Part shown: piece by piece, positions 8,625 through 17,461 of the stretch
How positions within the stretch are numbered: the first letter of the stretch is position 1
Layout of the letters: the number at the start of each line of letters is the position of its first letter
Assembly: GCA_016933535.1 (NCBI GenBank)
Contig: JAFGAS010000060.1
Location: 1-35,260 of the forward strand
Origin: Candidatus Zymogenaceae bacterium
Lineage (GTDB): Bacteria; Desulfobacterota; Zymogenia; Zymogenales; Zymogenaceae
Reading direction: 5' to 3'
DNA length: 35,260 bases
Translations under genes and position numbers: made by a program
The notes under the pieces: model-generated
Told to the model about the DNA's origin: nothing
Database searches by the model: none
The model's input: only the letters and a program-made list of their open reading frames with translations

Positions 8625-8645
8625 GGGGGCGAAAGCCCCCTTTCT
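8625..8645 (+). terminator. Intrinsic terminator
   Basis: GGGGGC (8625-8630), a GAAA tetraloop and GCCCCC (8635-8640), followed by TTTCT. It ends plus-strand transcription after the small exported protein, just before the convergent V4R gene. Confidence 0.8.
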
Positions 8646-8658
8646 CCTCCCTGCCCGC

Positions 8659-9285
8659 TCAGTCTTTTGGGCGATATGAAACGAACCGGCACATCGGGTC
8701 GCCTTTTGCTATACAGTGGGTTTCCTCGATCTTAATATCCTTTCCGAAAATCCATCTGGCCAACCCGAGTTCAAAACCAATCTCGCCGTGACAGATCGGT
8801 GCCTCCGTTTTGAGCCCCATACACCAGTAACACGGGGATATCTCTAATGCCCACGAATCCCCCGTGCGGGACGTCTTATGAAGGCCGTCTCCAAAAATAT
8901 ACGTCGCCGCATCGTTCATGGTGTGTTGTATCCGCACGTATTCGTCAAAGAGCTTATCGGTAGTGCCGTTTTCGATCTGTACGCCATCCAACGCGAACAG
9001 ACCGGGCATGTCCCTGAGCATAATCTCGAAGGAGCGTATTCCCGACAGCAGCATCACTGAGCGGGCGCCCTTCTCGCCGAGGACCTGTATGAGACCTGCG
9101 GTAAAACGGGTAAAGTCCGATGACGGGTGCTCGAGGTCTAGCGTGTTCGGGGGATAATTGTTAATATACTGGGAGAGCTTTGCGTAGTTAAGTACCGCGT
9201 TAAGGCCGTTTTTCCCGAGGACCTCTTCAATAGTAACGAATGCGAGATTGAAGAGCTGGTTGGGCAGTTTGTCTTTGAGGGGCAT
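8659..9285 (-). CDS. V4R-domain protein 1
   Basis: A 208-residue protein with a helical N-terminal half (about 1-120) and a C-terminal V4R (4-vinyl reductase) domain, the fold shared by BchJ-type proteins and the sensor modules of some sigma-54 activators such as XylR/DmpR relatives. It has the Cys pattern expected for a bound metal: Cys152 and Cys155 in CYWC, Cys165 in APIC, Cys191 in THC and Cys199 in DPMC. No DNA-binding or ATPase domain is present, so it is a stand-alone binding or sensing protein, not a regulator by itself. AGGAGA lies six bases before the ATG. Two paralogues occur at 19351 and 24504, all with the same build. A sigma-54-type promoter stands upstream. Ligand unknown. Confidence 0.88.
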   Translation of the reverse strand: MPLKDKLPNQLFNLAFVTIEEVLGKNGLNAVLNYAKLSQYINNYPPNTLDLEHPSSDFTRFTAGLIQVLGEKGARSVMLLSGIRSFEIMLRDMPGLFALDGVQIENGTTDKLFDEYVRIQHTMNDAATYIFGDGLHKTSRTGDSWALEISPCYWCMGLKTEAPICHGEIGFELGLARWIFGKDIKIEETHCIAKGDPMCRFVSYRPKD

Positions 9286-9420
9286 CTATTGTCTCCTGAT
9301 TGTGAGAGAGTAAACGAAAAGCGAGCCGTAGCCTAAAGCTGCCTGCTCGCGCCACGCGTCCGAACAGAGAATAAGCAGAAACCGATGAAGATGAACAGTT
9401 GGGGTTGATCCATTTATATA

Positions 9421-9437
9421 AGCAATCGCCGTACCAA
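9421..9437 (-). promoter_or_regulatory. Sigma-54-type (-24/-12) promoter for V4R protein 1
   Basis: On the minus strand the 17 bases read TTGGTACGGCGATTGCT. This fits the TGGCACG-N4-TTGCW consensus with one change, and GG and GC have the required ten-base gap. A start would lie near 9409, giving a leader of about 124 bases to the V4R gene. It implies control by an enhancer-binding activator, whose gene is not in the window. Confidence 0.6.
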
Positions 9438-9759
9438 TTATCGTGAGGTAATCCCGTGATATTTTAATCAGTTATGTAAGAAAAGGCGCAGTTTGTGGCA
9501 CATAAGACCTGACTATCCGCAACGTGCCTTCCGGGCAAAGGGTTAGGATGCAAAAAAAAGCAAACTCTTTTGCTCCAGAGGAAACAGCTTGTTATTATTG
9601 GCAATTTATATGAATTGAGGTGCAAAATATTTTACAGGCATGTGTAGGAAAATCGTTTTCATTTCATAAATCGACAAGATATCCAATCGGCCGTTCCTTT
9701 TCCTCCTGTTCTTATTACTGTGAAAACAGAAAGTAATAAAAAAACCCTACTTTTTATTA
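9438..9759. other. AT-rich intergenic region between divergent genes
   Basis: About 320 bases between the V4R gene and the kinase promoter contain no convincing reading frame. The stretch is markedly richer in A and T than the genes. It may hold activator sites for the sigma-54 promoter at its left side, but I could not pick out a clear repeated site. Confidence 0.4.
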
Positions 9760-9788
9760 TTGAAAAAAGTTTTTCAAAATACTATAAT
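9760..9788 (+). promoter_or_regulatory. Sigma-70 promoter of the hybrid kinase, overlapping a palindrome
   Basis: TTGAAA (9760-9765), a 17-base spacer and a perfect TATAAT (9783-9788). The -35 box and spacer form an almost continuous inverted repeat, TTGAAAAA-AG-TTTTTCAA (9760-9777), which could be an operator. Transcription should start near 9795, with a leader of about 110 bases. Confidence 0.72.
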
Positions 9789-9906
9789 CCAAGGTCAGGA
9801 GAAGCTGCGGGACGGAAGACGAGATACCGCGCAAGACCACCGTATCATCGGCTTACGGTACGTGTTGATTTCTGTACCTCCGGTCTATTGACGGGATAAC
9901 GGGTGT

Positions 9907-12900
9907 ATGGCACGAGGGAAAAAGAAAACGCTCCTTCTATTCATTGAAAATAGTCCCGCCGATACACAACAAATCGGCCAAATGCTTGCTGTGGCGGGCG
10001 GCCGGACATTCGTGATGAGGACCGTCACCAATCTTGCCGAAGGGCTGGAACTCCTGGATCGGGAAGGCTTTGACGTTATCCTTTTGGACATGGACCTCCC
10101 CGGCGTTTCCGGCATGGATGCGCTCCGGACGATAATCTCCCGCCATCCGAAAATCCCGGTTATCGTAATTTGTGCCACCGATGACGACTCGACGACTATC
10201 AAGACCGTTGCCGAGGGCGCCCAGGACTATCTTATCAGGGGGCATCTGGACGGCAGCCTGATCGTGCGGGCGGTGCGCTGCGCGATCGAAAGGATGCGCA
10301 ACCGTGACGAGATCAAGAAACTGGAGGAGGAGATAGACAGGAGGGTCGAAGAACGAACGGCCCAGTTAGGACTCACAACAAAGAAGCTGATCGAACGCAA
10401 TGAGTTCAATTTCGCGTTGTTTGAATACAACCCCATAGAGACCATCGTCGTCGATCTAGAAGGCAGAATCGTCAACTTCAACCGGGCCAAGAGGCTGTCA
10501 AAAGGCGGGATCCCGAATATCGGGACATTGATGTACCGCGATTTTGCCGGCAGGCATCACAACGATATGCGTAATGAGCTGATGGACGCCATAGGCAGCG
10601 GTACGGTAAAAAACTTTCCCGAGCAAAGGTACGATAATCGATACCTCGCGATAACCATATCTCCGTTTTCCCAGGGCGCCATCATCACGTCTCAGGATAT
10701 TACGGCCCAACGGGTGGCCCAGGAGGCCCTCAGAGAATCCGAAGAAAAATACCGCCTGGTAGTGGAGAATGCTATAGATGGGGTTGCGATTATCCAGGAC
10801 GGCCGGTTCAACTATCTCAATCCCGCCGCGTGTTCGATTATCGGCTACCCGGAAGGCGAGCTCCTCGGCAGACAATTTACTGAATTTATCGCCCCCGACG
10901 ATCGAAACGAACTGGTTCGGGAATACGAGCGCAAGCTGTCCGGAGACGATCTCACCTATCCGACCGCGTTCCGGTTGATCGGCGGGGACGGGTCAATACG
11001 GTGGGTTGAGGCGATCGGCGTGGGGGTATCCTGGGACGGGGAGCCGGCTCTTCTTTCCTTCATGCGGGATATCTCGGACCAGAGGCGGGCTGAAGACGCC
11101 CTGAAAGAAAGTGAAAGGAAATACCGGATGCTCGTGGAGAGTCTCGACGAGGGAATCTGGGTTATCGATCAGGACGGCGCTACGACCTACACCAACCCCC
11201 GGATGGCCGAGATGCTCGGGTATACCGACCAGGAGATGATAGGGCGCCACCTCTTCTCGTTCATGGACGAAACGATGGTGCCGGACGCTGAAAAAAAGAT
11301 CGAGCGGCGGAAAAGAGGCATCCGGGAAAGCCATGAATTCGAGTTTCTTAAAAAAGACGGGAACCGGATACACGCCCGGCTCGTGACATCGCCGATGTAC
11401 GACGATAAGGGACGATATACCGGGGCGCTGGCGGCCGTGTTGGATATAACGGAAAAGATGCGGGCGGAAACGCTGGTGAGGGATTCGGAAGAGCGCTACC
11501 GGGAGCTCGTGGAAAATATTGAAGATATCATCTATGTTATCGACAGCGACGGGGCTATCATATTTGCCAATAGGGCCTCCGAACAGTTCACCGGATATGA
11601 TAAGGACGAACTGGTCAAAAAGAATTTTCGGGAGTTGGTACTGCCCGAATCGTACGGCTACGCGGGGGAGATATTCAAACGGCAGGTGGCGGGCGAAGAC
11701 GTCGGAACGTTCGAGCTCCGATTGATGAAGAAAAGCGGCCAGGTCATCGTGCTGGAAACGAGGGAACGCCCGGTATGGGACGGGGATAGGATTGTAGAGA
11801 TCCACGGCCTCGGACGGGATATCACCGACAGGAAAAGGACCGAGGAGGTGCTCAGGCAGTTCGAGGAAAAATGGCGCAATTTCATCGAGACGTCCCGGGA
11901 CGTCATCTTTCTAACGACGCTCGAAGGCAAGGTTGTCGATATAAACCCGGCGGGGCTGGAGCTTTCCGGCTATACCAGGGAGGAATTTGTCGGCAAGGAC
12001 ATAGCGGAAAACTACACGAACCGTTCGGATCGGGAGCCGTTCATCAAGACCATCATCGAAAAGGGATTCGTGAAAGACCTTGAGCTTAATTTATTAAGAA
12101 AAGACGGGTCGGTCGCTCATTGCATGATTACGGCCACCCAGCGAAGAGACAAGGGTGGAAACGTCATCGGATTCCAAGGAATCATAAAGGACATCACCGA
12201 GAAAAGAAATCTGGAACAGCAGCTCATCCAGGCGCAGAAAATGGAGGCTATCGTAGCCCTTGCGGGGGGGATAGCCCATAACTTCAACAATATCCTGGTT
12301 GGGATTATGGGGTATTCGGAATACCTCCTTTCAAAGAAAGGCCCGGATGACCACGACTATAAGGCGCTCAAGACCATCCATGAGGGGACCATCAAGGCAT
12401 CCACCCTCGTCAAACAACTCCTGGACGCGGCGCGGGTTGGACAGTATAATCCCGTTAGAATTAATCTCAACGACGTCATAAACGGCACCCTTCCGCTCAT
12501 TCAGGGCACCTTTGACAAATCAATCGAAATCGTAACCCATTTAAGCCGCGACCTGATGATCATTGAGGCCGACGCCGGCCAATTGGAGCAAAGCCTCCTC
12601 AATCTCTGTATCAACGCCAGGGACGCCATGCCGTCGGGCGGCAGCCTCATCATCGAGACCGCCAATAGACGGCTGGATAAGAGCTTTGCGGATTCCCATC
12701 TCGGCATCAAGGAGGGGGCGTACGTGGTGCTGTCGGTCACCGATACCGGAATCGGTATGACACCGGAGGTCACGGAACGGATATTTGAGCCCTTTTTCAC
12801 CACAAAAGACCAGGCCGGCGGAAAGGGGATGGGGCTCGCCACGGCGTACGGCATCATGAAAAATCACGGGGGCAAGATAACCGTCTATAGCGAGCCCGGC

Positions 12901-13344
12901 AAAGGAACGACGTTCAGACTCTATTTTCCGGCCGTGACCGAACAGCCGATCGATAATGCGGCCCAGCAAGACCGGGGGGGAGACAAGATCCTTATCGTCG
13001 ACGACGATAAGGCCGTCAGGGATCTGTGGAGCGGTTTCTTGTCGGAAAACGGCTTTACGGTCCTGGCGGCCGAAAACGGTCGGAAGGGAATAGAGATATT
13101 CCGCGTGCAGCCGGACGAAATAGACCTCGTCATAGTCGACCTGGTAATGCCCGAGATGGGAGGAAAGGAAACCATCGGCAGGCTCAAAGAAATAAAACCG
13201 GACATAAAGGTGCTCGGCTCCTCGGGCTACAGCGCCAACGGCCAGGCTCGGGATATGGTTGCTATGGATGTGGACGGTTTCATCCAGAAACCGTCACAGC
13301 TTTCCGAGCTTATTGAAATTGTCAGGAAGATCCTCAAGACATAA
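9907..13344 (+). CDS. Hybrid sensor histidine kinase (REC - five PAS - HisKA - HATPase - REC)
   Basis: A 1145-residue cytoplasmic kinase without membrane segments. Domains in order: an N-terminal receiver (about 7-125, phospho-acceptor Asp61 in ILLDMDLPG), a short coiled coil, five PAS domains starting near 165, 281, 405, 530 and 655, a dimerisation domain with His791 in GGIAHNFNNIL, a HATPase with N box NLCINARDAM and G boxes DTGIGM and GKGMGLATAYG, and a C-terminal receiver (about 1020-1143) with Asp1078 in VIVDLVMPEMGG. In the first receiver the usual conserved lysine near the end is an arginine (YLIRG), and the first acidic pair is partly lost (FIENSPAD), so it may signal weakly. No response regulator gene adjoins it, so it is an orphan whose signal and target are unknown. 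The ribosome site is weak (GGGTG). Confidence 0.95.
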   Translation: MARGKKKTLLLFIENSPADTQQIGQMLAVAGGRTFVMRTVTNLAEGLELLDREGFDVILLDMDLPGVSGMDALRTIISRHPKIPVIVICATDDDSTTIKTVAEGAQDYLIRGHLDGSLIVRAVRCAIERMRNRDEIKKLEEEIDRRVEERTAQLGLTTKKLIERNEFNFALFEYNPIETIVVDLEGRIVNFNRAKRLSKGGIPNIGTLMYRDFAGRHHNDMRNELMDAIGSGTVKNFPEQRYDNRYLAITISPFSQGAIITSQDITAQRVAQEALRESEEKYRLVVENAIDGVAIIQDGRFNYLNPAACSIIGYPEGELLGRQFTEFIAPDDRNELVREYERKLSGDDLTYPTAFRLIGGDGSIRWVEAIGVGVSWDGEPALLSFMRDISDQRRAEDALKESERKYRMLVESLDEGIWVIDQDGATTYTNPRMAEMLGYTDQEMIGRHLFSFMDETMVPDAEKKIERRKRGIRESHEFEFLKKDGNRIHARLVTSPMYDDKGRYTGALAAVLDITEKMRAETLVRDSEERYRELVENIEDIIYVIDSDGAIIFANRASEQFTGYDKDELVKKNFRELVLPESYGYAGEIFKRQVAGEDVGTFELRLMKKSGQVIVLETRERPVWDGDRIVEIHGLGRDITDRKRTEEVLRQFEEKWRNFIETSRDVIFLTTLEGKVVDINPAGLELSGYTREEFVGKDIAENYTNRSDREPFIKTIIEKGFVKDLELNLLRKDGSVAHCMITATQRRDKGGNVIGFQGIIKDITEKRNLEQQLIQAQKMEAIVALAGGIAHNFNNILVGIMGYSEYLLSKKGPDDHDYKALKTIHEGTIKASTLVKQLLDAARVGQYNPVRINLNDVINGTLPLIQGTFDKSIEIVTHLSRDLMIIEADAGQLEQSLLNLCINARDAMPSGGSLIIETANRRLDKSFADSHLGIKEGAYVVLSVTDTGIGMTPEVTERIFEPFFTTKDQAGGKGMGLATAYGIMKNHGGKITVYSEPGKGTTFRLYFPAVTEQPIDNAAQQDRGGDKILIVDDDKAVRDLWSGFLSENGFTVLAAENGRKGIEIFRVQPDEIDLVIVDLVMPEMGGKETIGRLKEIKPDIKVLGSSGYSANGQARDMVAMDVDGFIQKPSQLSELIEIVRKILKT

Positions 13345-13349
13345 AAAAA

Positions 13350-13370
13350 GGGGCCGAAGGCCCCCTTTTT
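13350..13370. terminator. Two-way intrinsic terminator
   Basis: GGGGCC (13350-13355), loop GAA and GGCCCC (13359-13364), with a T run after it and an A run before it. It serves both the kinase gene on the plus strand and the AOR gene that converges on it. Confidence 0.88.
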
Positions 13371-13394
13371 ATACCTCTATAGTTACGATAGTCC

Positions 13395-15356
13395 CTACAG
13401 CTTTAATTCTCCCAGGCCCAGCTCCCTGATTTTGTCCTTCGTAGGGCCGCCGGTCTTTTCGTCCCAGCCCATCATGTCGAAAAAGCCCTTCTCCAGCCCC
13501 GGCATATCCAGCGTCAGCCCCTTGTGTGGACCGGCCTTCATCGGGGGGCTGCCCCAGCCGCGGCCGTTCATGGCCGAATCCTTGGCGTCAAGCCCCTCGC
13601 GGACGTTAAAGGCCTTGCGCAGCGACAGCAGCCGCTCGGCGATGGTCCAGTAGTCGTCGGGACCGAGTTTCCACCCGGTGGAGGCGTTGATGTATTCGAT
13701 GATCGGAAGCGGGCTCGTCAGCGGTCCGAACTCGCACATCCCGCAGCCGTTCATGATCTGCATATAGAGCGTTGTCGCCTTGTAGAGGGCGACGTCCTTC
13801 ATCTCACCTTTGGCCGCCTTGATCTCCTTCTTGGCCTGGGGGAAGATCTTCTTGACCCCCCACAGGTTGCCGTAAAGCAGGCTGGCGATGGTGTGACGGC
13901 CCGGGGTCGGCTCGCATTGATAGGCGAGGGCAAAACCCTTGTCGAGCTTGGGGTCGTGCATGGGCAGTTCCTGGCCACCCGCGTGCACGGCGTATTTGTC
14001 CGACCCCTTGCCGATCTCCTCGGCCGCCTTGCGCGAGCCGTCGGCCAGCAGGTCACCGATGCCCTTGCGCTCGATGATCATCTCGACAAGCTTCTTGATC
14101 TCAGCGGATTTTCCCCAGCCGAGCTTAAGGCCGCCGGTATCCTTTTCGGTGATGATGCCCTTCTCGAAACATTCGATGGCAAAGGCCACCGTCCCGCCGG
14201 TGGAAATTGTATCGATGCCGGCGCGGTTGCACATCTCGTTGATCTCGACGATCTCGTCAAGGTTGTCGTGGAGGATCAGGGCGCCGAAGGCGCAGAGGGT
14301 CTCATATTCGGGCTTGTGCCCCTCGGTCCCCTTGTATTTGCCCGTCTTGATGTCGAAGATACCGCCGCAGCCCAGCGGGCAGGACTGACAGTGATATTTC
14401 TTCTTCTCGTTCTTGACGAGCTCTTTATCGGAGAGCTTGTAACTCATCGTGTCTACGGGGAACTCTTTATAGCCAACCCCGTCCCAGTTTTTGACCGGGC
14501 TGTCGCCGACTTCGGCCGAATAGCCGGTCAGGCCGCCGGTGCCGTACTGCTTCATGAGCAGACGGACGGTGGAAGGCTGGGTGGGGATGGAGACGCCGGT
14601 TCTGCCGATGATCTTGCTGATGAAGTTGAGCATCATCACGGAGATCTTGTCGGGCGGGCCGATCTTCTTGAACTTGTTCATGAACTTCTTGTTGAGGTCT
14701 TTCATCTTCTCCGGGTCGGCCACGGTAACCTTGCCCTTGCCGCGGACGGAAAAGGCCTTCAGCTTCTTGGATCCCATAATCGCGCCCAGCCCGGAGCGGG
14801 CGGCAATCCTGCCGCTGTCGGTGACGATACCGGAGATGAGAGAGATTTTCTCTCCCGATATGCCGATCGAGGCAACCTGGACGTTCTTGTCCTTGAGTTC
14901 GCCCTTGATGGCCTCTTCGGTTTCAACCGTGTCTTTACCCCAGAGTTTCTTGGCGTCCTTGAATTCGACTTTTCCGTCTGCGATATGCACCCAGACGGGT
15001 TCCTTGGCCGCCCCGGTAAAGAAGACGGCGTCGTATCCGGTCTTCTTCAGTTCGTTCGAGAAAAAGCCGCCCGAATTGGCGTCGCCCCAGCCGCCGGTAA
15101 GCGGCGACTTTCCCACGACCATATAGCGGCCGGAGAACATGGCGCCCGTCCCGGTAAGAAGCCCGGTGCAAAAACCGAGGTAGCTCTCGGCGGAGAGAGG
15201 ATTGATGCCCGGTTTCTGCCGTTCGGTGATAACCGCTGCGCCCAGCCCGTAGCCCGAGAGATACTTCTTGTAGAATTCCTCTTTCGGCTCGATGATGTCA
15301 AAACTTTTCTTGCCCAGATCGATGATCAGATATTTTCCCGTGAATCCACCCGGCAT
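13395..15356 (-). CDS. aor: Aldehyde:ferredoxin oxidoreductase, tungsten/molybdopterin type
   Basis: A 653-residue AOR-family enzyme. Such enzymes oxidise aldehydes to acids, or run in reverse, with ferredoxin, using a tungsten-bis-pyranopterin site and one [4Fe-4S] cluster. The N-terminal AOR domain (about 1-210) has the expected YLSGYGLGAAV and GDANSGGFFSNELKKTGYDA. Cluster ligands are in CQSCPLGC (Cys at about 322, 325 and 329) and a further Cys in NGCGMCEFG (about 538). The start is the ATG at 15356, with GGAGG five bases before it; a longer frame to 15389 has no ribosome site. No membrane or signal segment. Substrate cannot be told; relatives act on simple or aromatic aldehydes. The shared terminator at 13350 ends it. 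Confidence 0.94.
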   Translation of the reverse strand: MPGGFTGKYLIIDLGKKSFDIIEPKEEFYKKYLSGYGLGAAVITERQKPGINPLSAESYLGFCTGLLTGTGAMFSGRYMVVGKSPLTGGWGDANSGGFFSNELKKTGYDAVFFTGAAKEPVWVHIADGKVEFKDAKKLWGKDTVETEEAIKGELKDKNVQVASIGISGEKISLISGIVTDSGRIAARSGLGAIMGSKKLKAFSVRGKGKVTVADPEKMKDLNKKFMNKFKKIGPPDKISVMMLNFISKIIGRTGVSIPTQPSTVRLLMKQYGTGGLTGYSAEVGDSPVKNWDGVGYKEFPVDTMSYKLSDKELVKNEKKKYHCQSCPLGCGGIFDIKTGKYKGTEGHKPEYETLCAFGALILHDNLDEIVEINEMCNRAGIDTISTGGTVAFAIECFEKGIITEKDTGGLKLGWGKSAEIKKLVEMIIERKGIGDLLADGSRKAAEEIGKGSDKYAVHAGGQELPMHDPKLDKGFALAYQCEPTPGRHTIASLLYGNLWGVKKIFPQAKKEIKAAKGEMKDVALYKATTLYMQIMNGCGMCEFGPLTSPLPIIEYINASTGWKLGPDDYWTIAERLLSLRKAFNVREGLDAKDSAMNGRGWGSPPMKAGPHKGLTLDMPGLEKGFFDMMGWDEKTGGPTKDKIRELGLGELKL

Positions 15357-15391
15357 AGTGTCCTCCATTTTTGTATGATGACGCTTCACAT

Positions 15392-15419
15392 ATTATATAC
15401 AGACGGCCGAAGAAAGCAA
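15392..15419 (-). promoter_or_regulatory. Probable sigma-70 promoter of the AOR gene
   Basis: On the minus strand TTGCTT (15414-15419), a 16-base spacer and a perfect TATAAT (15392-15397), placed about 36 bases before the AOR start. Confidence 0.55.
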
Positions 15420-15545
15420 TATCTTTTTTGGCGGGTGGTTTGTCGGCACGCAGATATGCCGCAGTTGAAATGACGTCCAGGATCCAGGCGTGACGGGGCA
15501 ATCCCGTTTTCCGGGCGATGAATCCCCGCGGCGTTTATTGAGAGA

Positions 15546-15569
15546 CAAAAAAACCTCCCGGCGGGAGGT
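15546..15569 (-). terminator. Intrinsic terminator of the selenoprotein gene
   Basis: On the minus strand ACCTCCC, loop GCC, GGGAGGT (15553-15569) and then a run of T (15546-15553). It lies about 50 bases after the stop of the multihaem gene and separates it from the AOR promoter. Confidence 0.85.
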
Positions 15570-15617
15570 CACTTTCTGTCTCTTGTCTCTATAGGGCGGA
15601 TTTCTTGCCGTGCGCCC

Positions 15618-17237
15618 CTACGGTGCCGGGCACATGATCTTCTTGAGGTCCTCGGCGTAGACGAAGTTATCGTCGTTTTCGGGGTCGTGGCAGGAGATAC
15701 AGTCGGCCGCCGCGGTCAGCGATTTCATCTTATTGGCCGTGTTATCCTTGACGTGCAGGCTCCCGGGTCCGTGGCAGACCTCGCACTGGACGCCCAGCAA
15801 GTCTTTTGCCGTCAGGATATTGGTGAAGCCGCCCGGTTTTCTGTATCCGGTGGTGTGGCAGCCGATGCAGTCGGGCTCAAATTGGCGTTCCTTTTCCCTC
15901 AGCGTCTCGTAGGCCTTTGGGTGGGCGGTGCCGGAGACGAAGGAGTATATCTTGGCATGACACATCCTGCAGCTTTCCATCCCCGTATAATGGGGCTCGA
16001 CCGCCAGCGAGGTGATATCCCGTGCCCCCCCCTTGAGCAGCGATTCCTTCTCCTGATTCTTTATCTCCTTGAGCTTGTCGGCGTATTTCTTGAAAATGCC
16101 TCTTACGTCCGGATCGTCCTCAAGGCCCGAATCCAGGGCGATCAGGGTCGCCTTGACCGTGTTCGGGTGTTCCTTGCCCGACGCCTTGCCCATCTCCTCG
16201 ATTTTTTCCTCGACCTGTTTCATCTCGTCGGTGACGACCTTTTCGATATTTGAAACGTCCTTGCCTGCTTTCTTCTGGGCCTCTATGTCGGCAATGAAGA
16301 CGTCGAGCTGCTTTTTCCTCATGAGCAGTTCCCTGTTTTCGAAAGAGTCCGACTTATCGCTTCCCACGACAAAGAAGTCATAAGGACGCACGGGGTTGGT
16401 GATCGAGAAGTCAAGGCGGTCGATGTATTTGCCCCGGGCGAATACCTCGGTGAGCAGGGTCCTGCGTTCGGTGATCGGTTGAAAGAGATTGATGCTGCCA
16501 CCGTGGCCCACGATCATCAGGTCGATGTTGTTGAAGCCCTTGGCCAGGACCTTGGCATCGACAAGACCGGTGTGGGAGAGCACCACGATGAAGTCCGACT
16601 TGTTGGCAAGCTCCTTGAGGACGGCCGCCAATGAATTGGCCGGATCGGCCACATATATCCCGAGCTTTTCCTGCCGCTTGACCGAAAAGTTCGTATCTTT
16701 GCCGATAACCGAGGTAATCCCGACGCGAAAGCCGTTGAGCTTGACGACGGTATAGGGCTCGAAGACATATTTATTTGTCTCGGCGTCTAATATATTGGCG
16801 GCAAGAAACGGAAACTTCGCCGTCTTTTCGAGGTCTTTGAGATAGTCCACGCCCAGGGCGAAATCTTTCTCGCCTAAGCCGAGCGCCGTCCATCCCATCA
16901 CGTTCATGGACTCGATGATCTTCTTGCCCTGCACGGCGAGCGCAATGTCGGGATTGTCGCCGTAGTCAGTGTCGTGAAACAGCAGATCGCCCGCGTCCAG
17001 AAGGATGGGATCTTTGACCTCTTCCCTTACCGTGCCGATATAGGTTGCTTTCCTGGCCAGACCGCCAAGCAGATTAGATTTTCACCCACAGGGCTCGGTC
17101 TCGCCGAGCAGATCGTTGCTGTAAACGATGGTGAAATCAGCGGGCGTGGGCGTATAGTTCTTGCAGTAGGAGACGCCCAGAAAAACGAAAAAGATCGCCA
17201 GGATTGTCACAATGTTGGGTCGGAGCGTTTTGCGCAT
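15618..17237 (-). CDS. Putative selenoprotein: metallophosphoesterase-like domain with four c-type haem sites
   Basis: A 539-residue exported protein, read with UGA at 17082-17084 as selenocysteine (residue 52). Order: hydrophobic export signal (about 9-24, then Cys25); 5'-nucleotidase/UshA-like domain (about 35-290) starting YSNDLLGETEPCG-U; a charged helical stretch (about 300-390); four haem motifs CRMCH (423), CIGCH (457), CEVCH (485) and CISCH (513). Several metal ligands of true UshA enzymes are changed: the NDxHG motif reads NDLLG, GNHEF reads GEKDF, GHSH reads GHGG, while DAGD and SHTG remain. It may thus be a redox protein built on the phosphoesterase fold. As I recall, relatives carry EPCGC, so Sec replaces the second Cys. 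ATG at 17237 has GGAG seven bases upstream and a consensus promoter. Read as stop, the UGA leaves only a 437-codon fragment from an inner ATG at 16934. Confidence 0.85.
17046..17084 (-). promoter_or_regulatory. Bacterial SECIS element following the UGA
   Basis: Counting U of UGA as base 1, the mRNA forms a six-pair stem, CUUGGC (16-21) with GCCAGG (28-33), closed by the loop GGUCUG. An alternative lower stem pairs UGCUU (14-18) with AAGCA (35-39). The loop bases G23 and U24 and the stem base U17 fall at the same positions as those needed for SelB binding in the E. coli fdhF SECIS, whose loop is also GGUCU. The element lies inside the coding sequence, as is the rule in bacteria. Confidence 0.8.
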
Positions 17238-17263
17238 CAAGGTTCTCCAGAGTAATTTTTGCC

Positions 17264-17292
17264 ATTATAGAACATCGGCGGGCAACTGTCAA
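17264..17292 (-). promoter_or_regulatory. Consensus sigma-70 promoter of the selenoprotein gene
   Basis: On the minus strand a perfect TTGACA (17287-17292), a 17-base spacer and a perfect TATAAT (17264-17269). The start would be near 17257, only about 20 bases before the ATG at 17237. This placement supports the upstream start rather than the inner ATG at 16934. Confidence 0.88.
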
Positions 17293-17344
17293 TATCAAAC
17301 GCAAACCGCCCCAAGATATAATTGGTCTGTTCGTAAAATAAGTC

Positions 17345-17372
17345 TTGAATATCAATGGGCGGGTGATACAAT
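17345..17372 (+). promoter_or_regulatory. Probable sigma-70 promoter of the amidohydrolase gene
   Basis: TTGAAT (17345-17350), a 16-base spacer and TACAAT (17367-17372), about 90 bases before the ATG. It is divergent from the selenoprotein promoter. Confidence 0.5.
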
Positions 17373-17461
17373 ACATAACTTGATGTTTATGATCATATTT
17401 ATAGGCCTGTAGACGCGTATCCCGGACTGAGCAGGGCGGGATTTCTCAGGGAGGTATCGTC

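Noticed and set aside
13524..15473. Plus-strand frame of 649 codons opposite the AOR gene
   Set aside because: The minus strand encodes a complete AOR with its cluster ligands, ribosome site and promoter. The plus frame has no recognisable domain.
15618..16934. A 438-residue protein starting at the inner ATG at 16934
   Set aside because: This would lack the export signal, the first strand of the phosphoesterase fold and any ribosome site or promoter close by, all of which are found upstream of the UGA.
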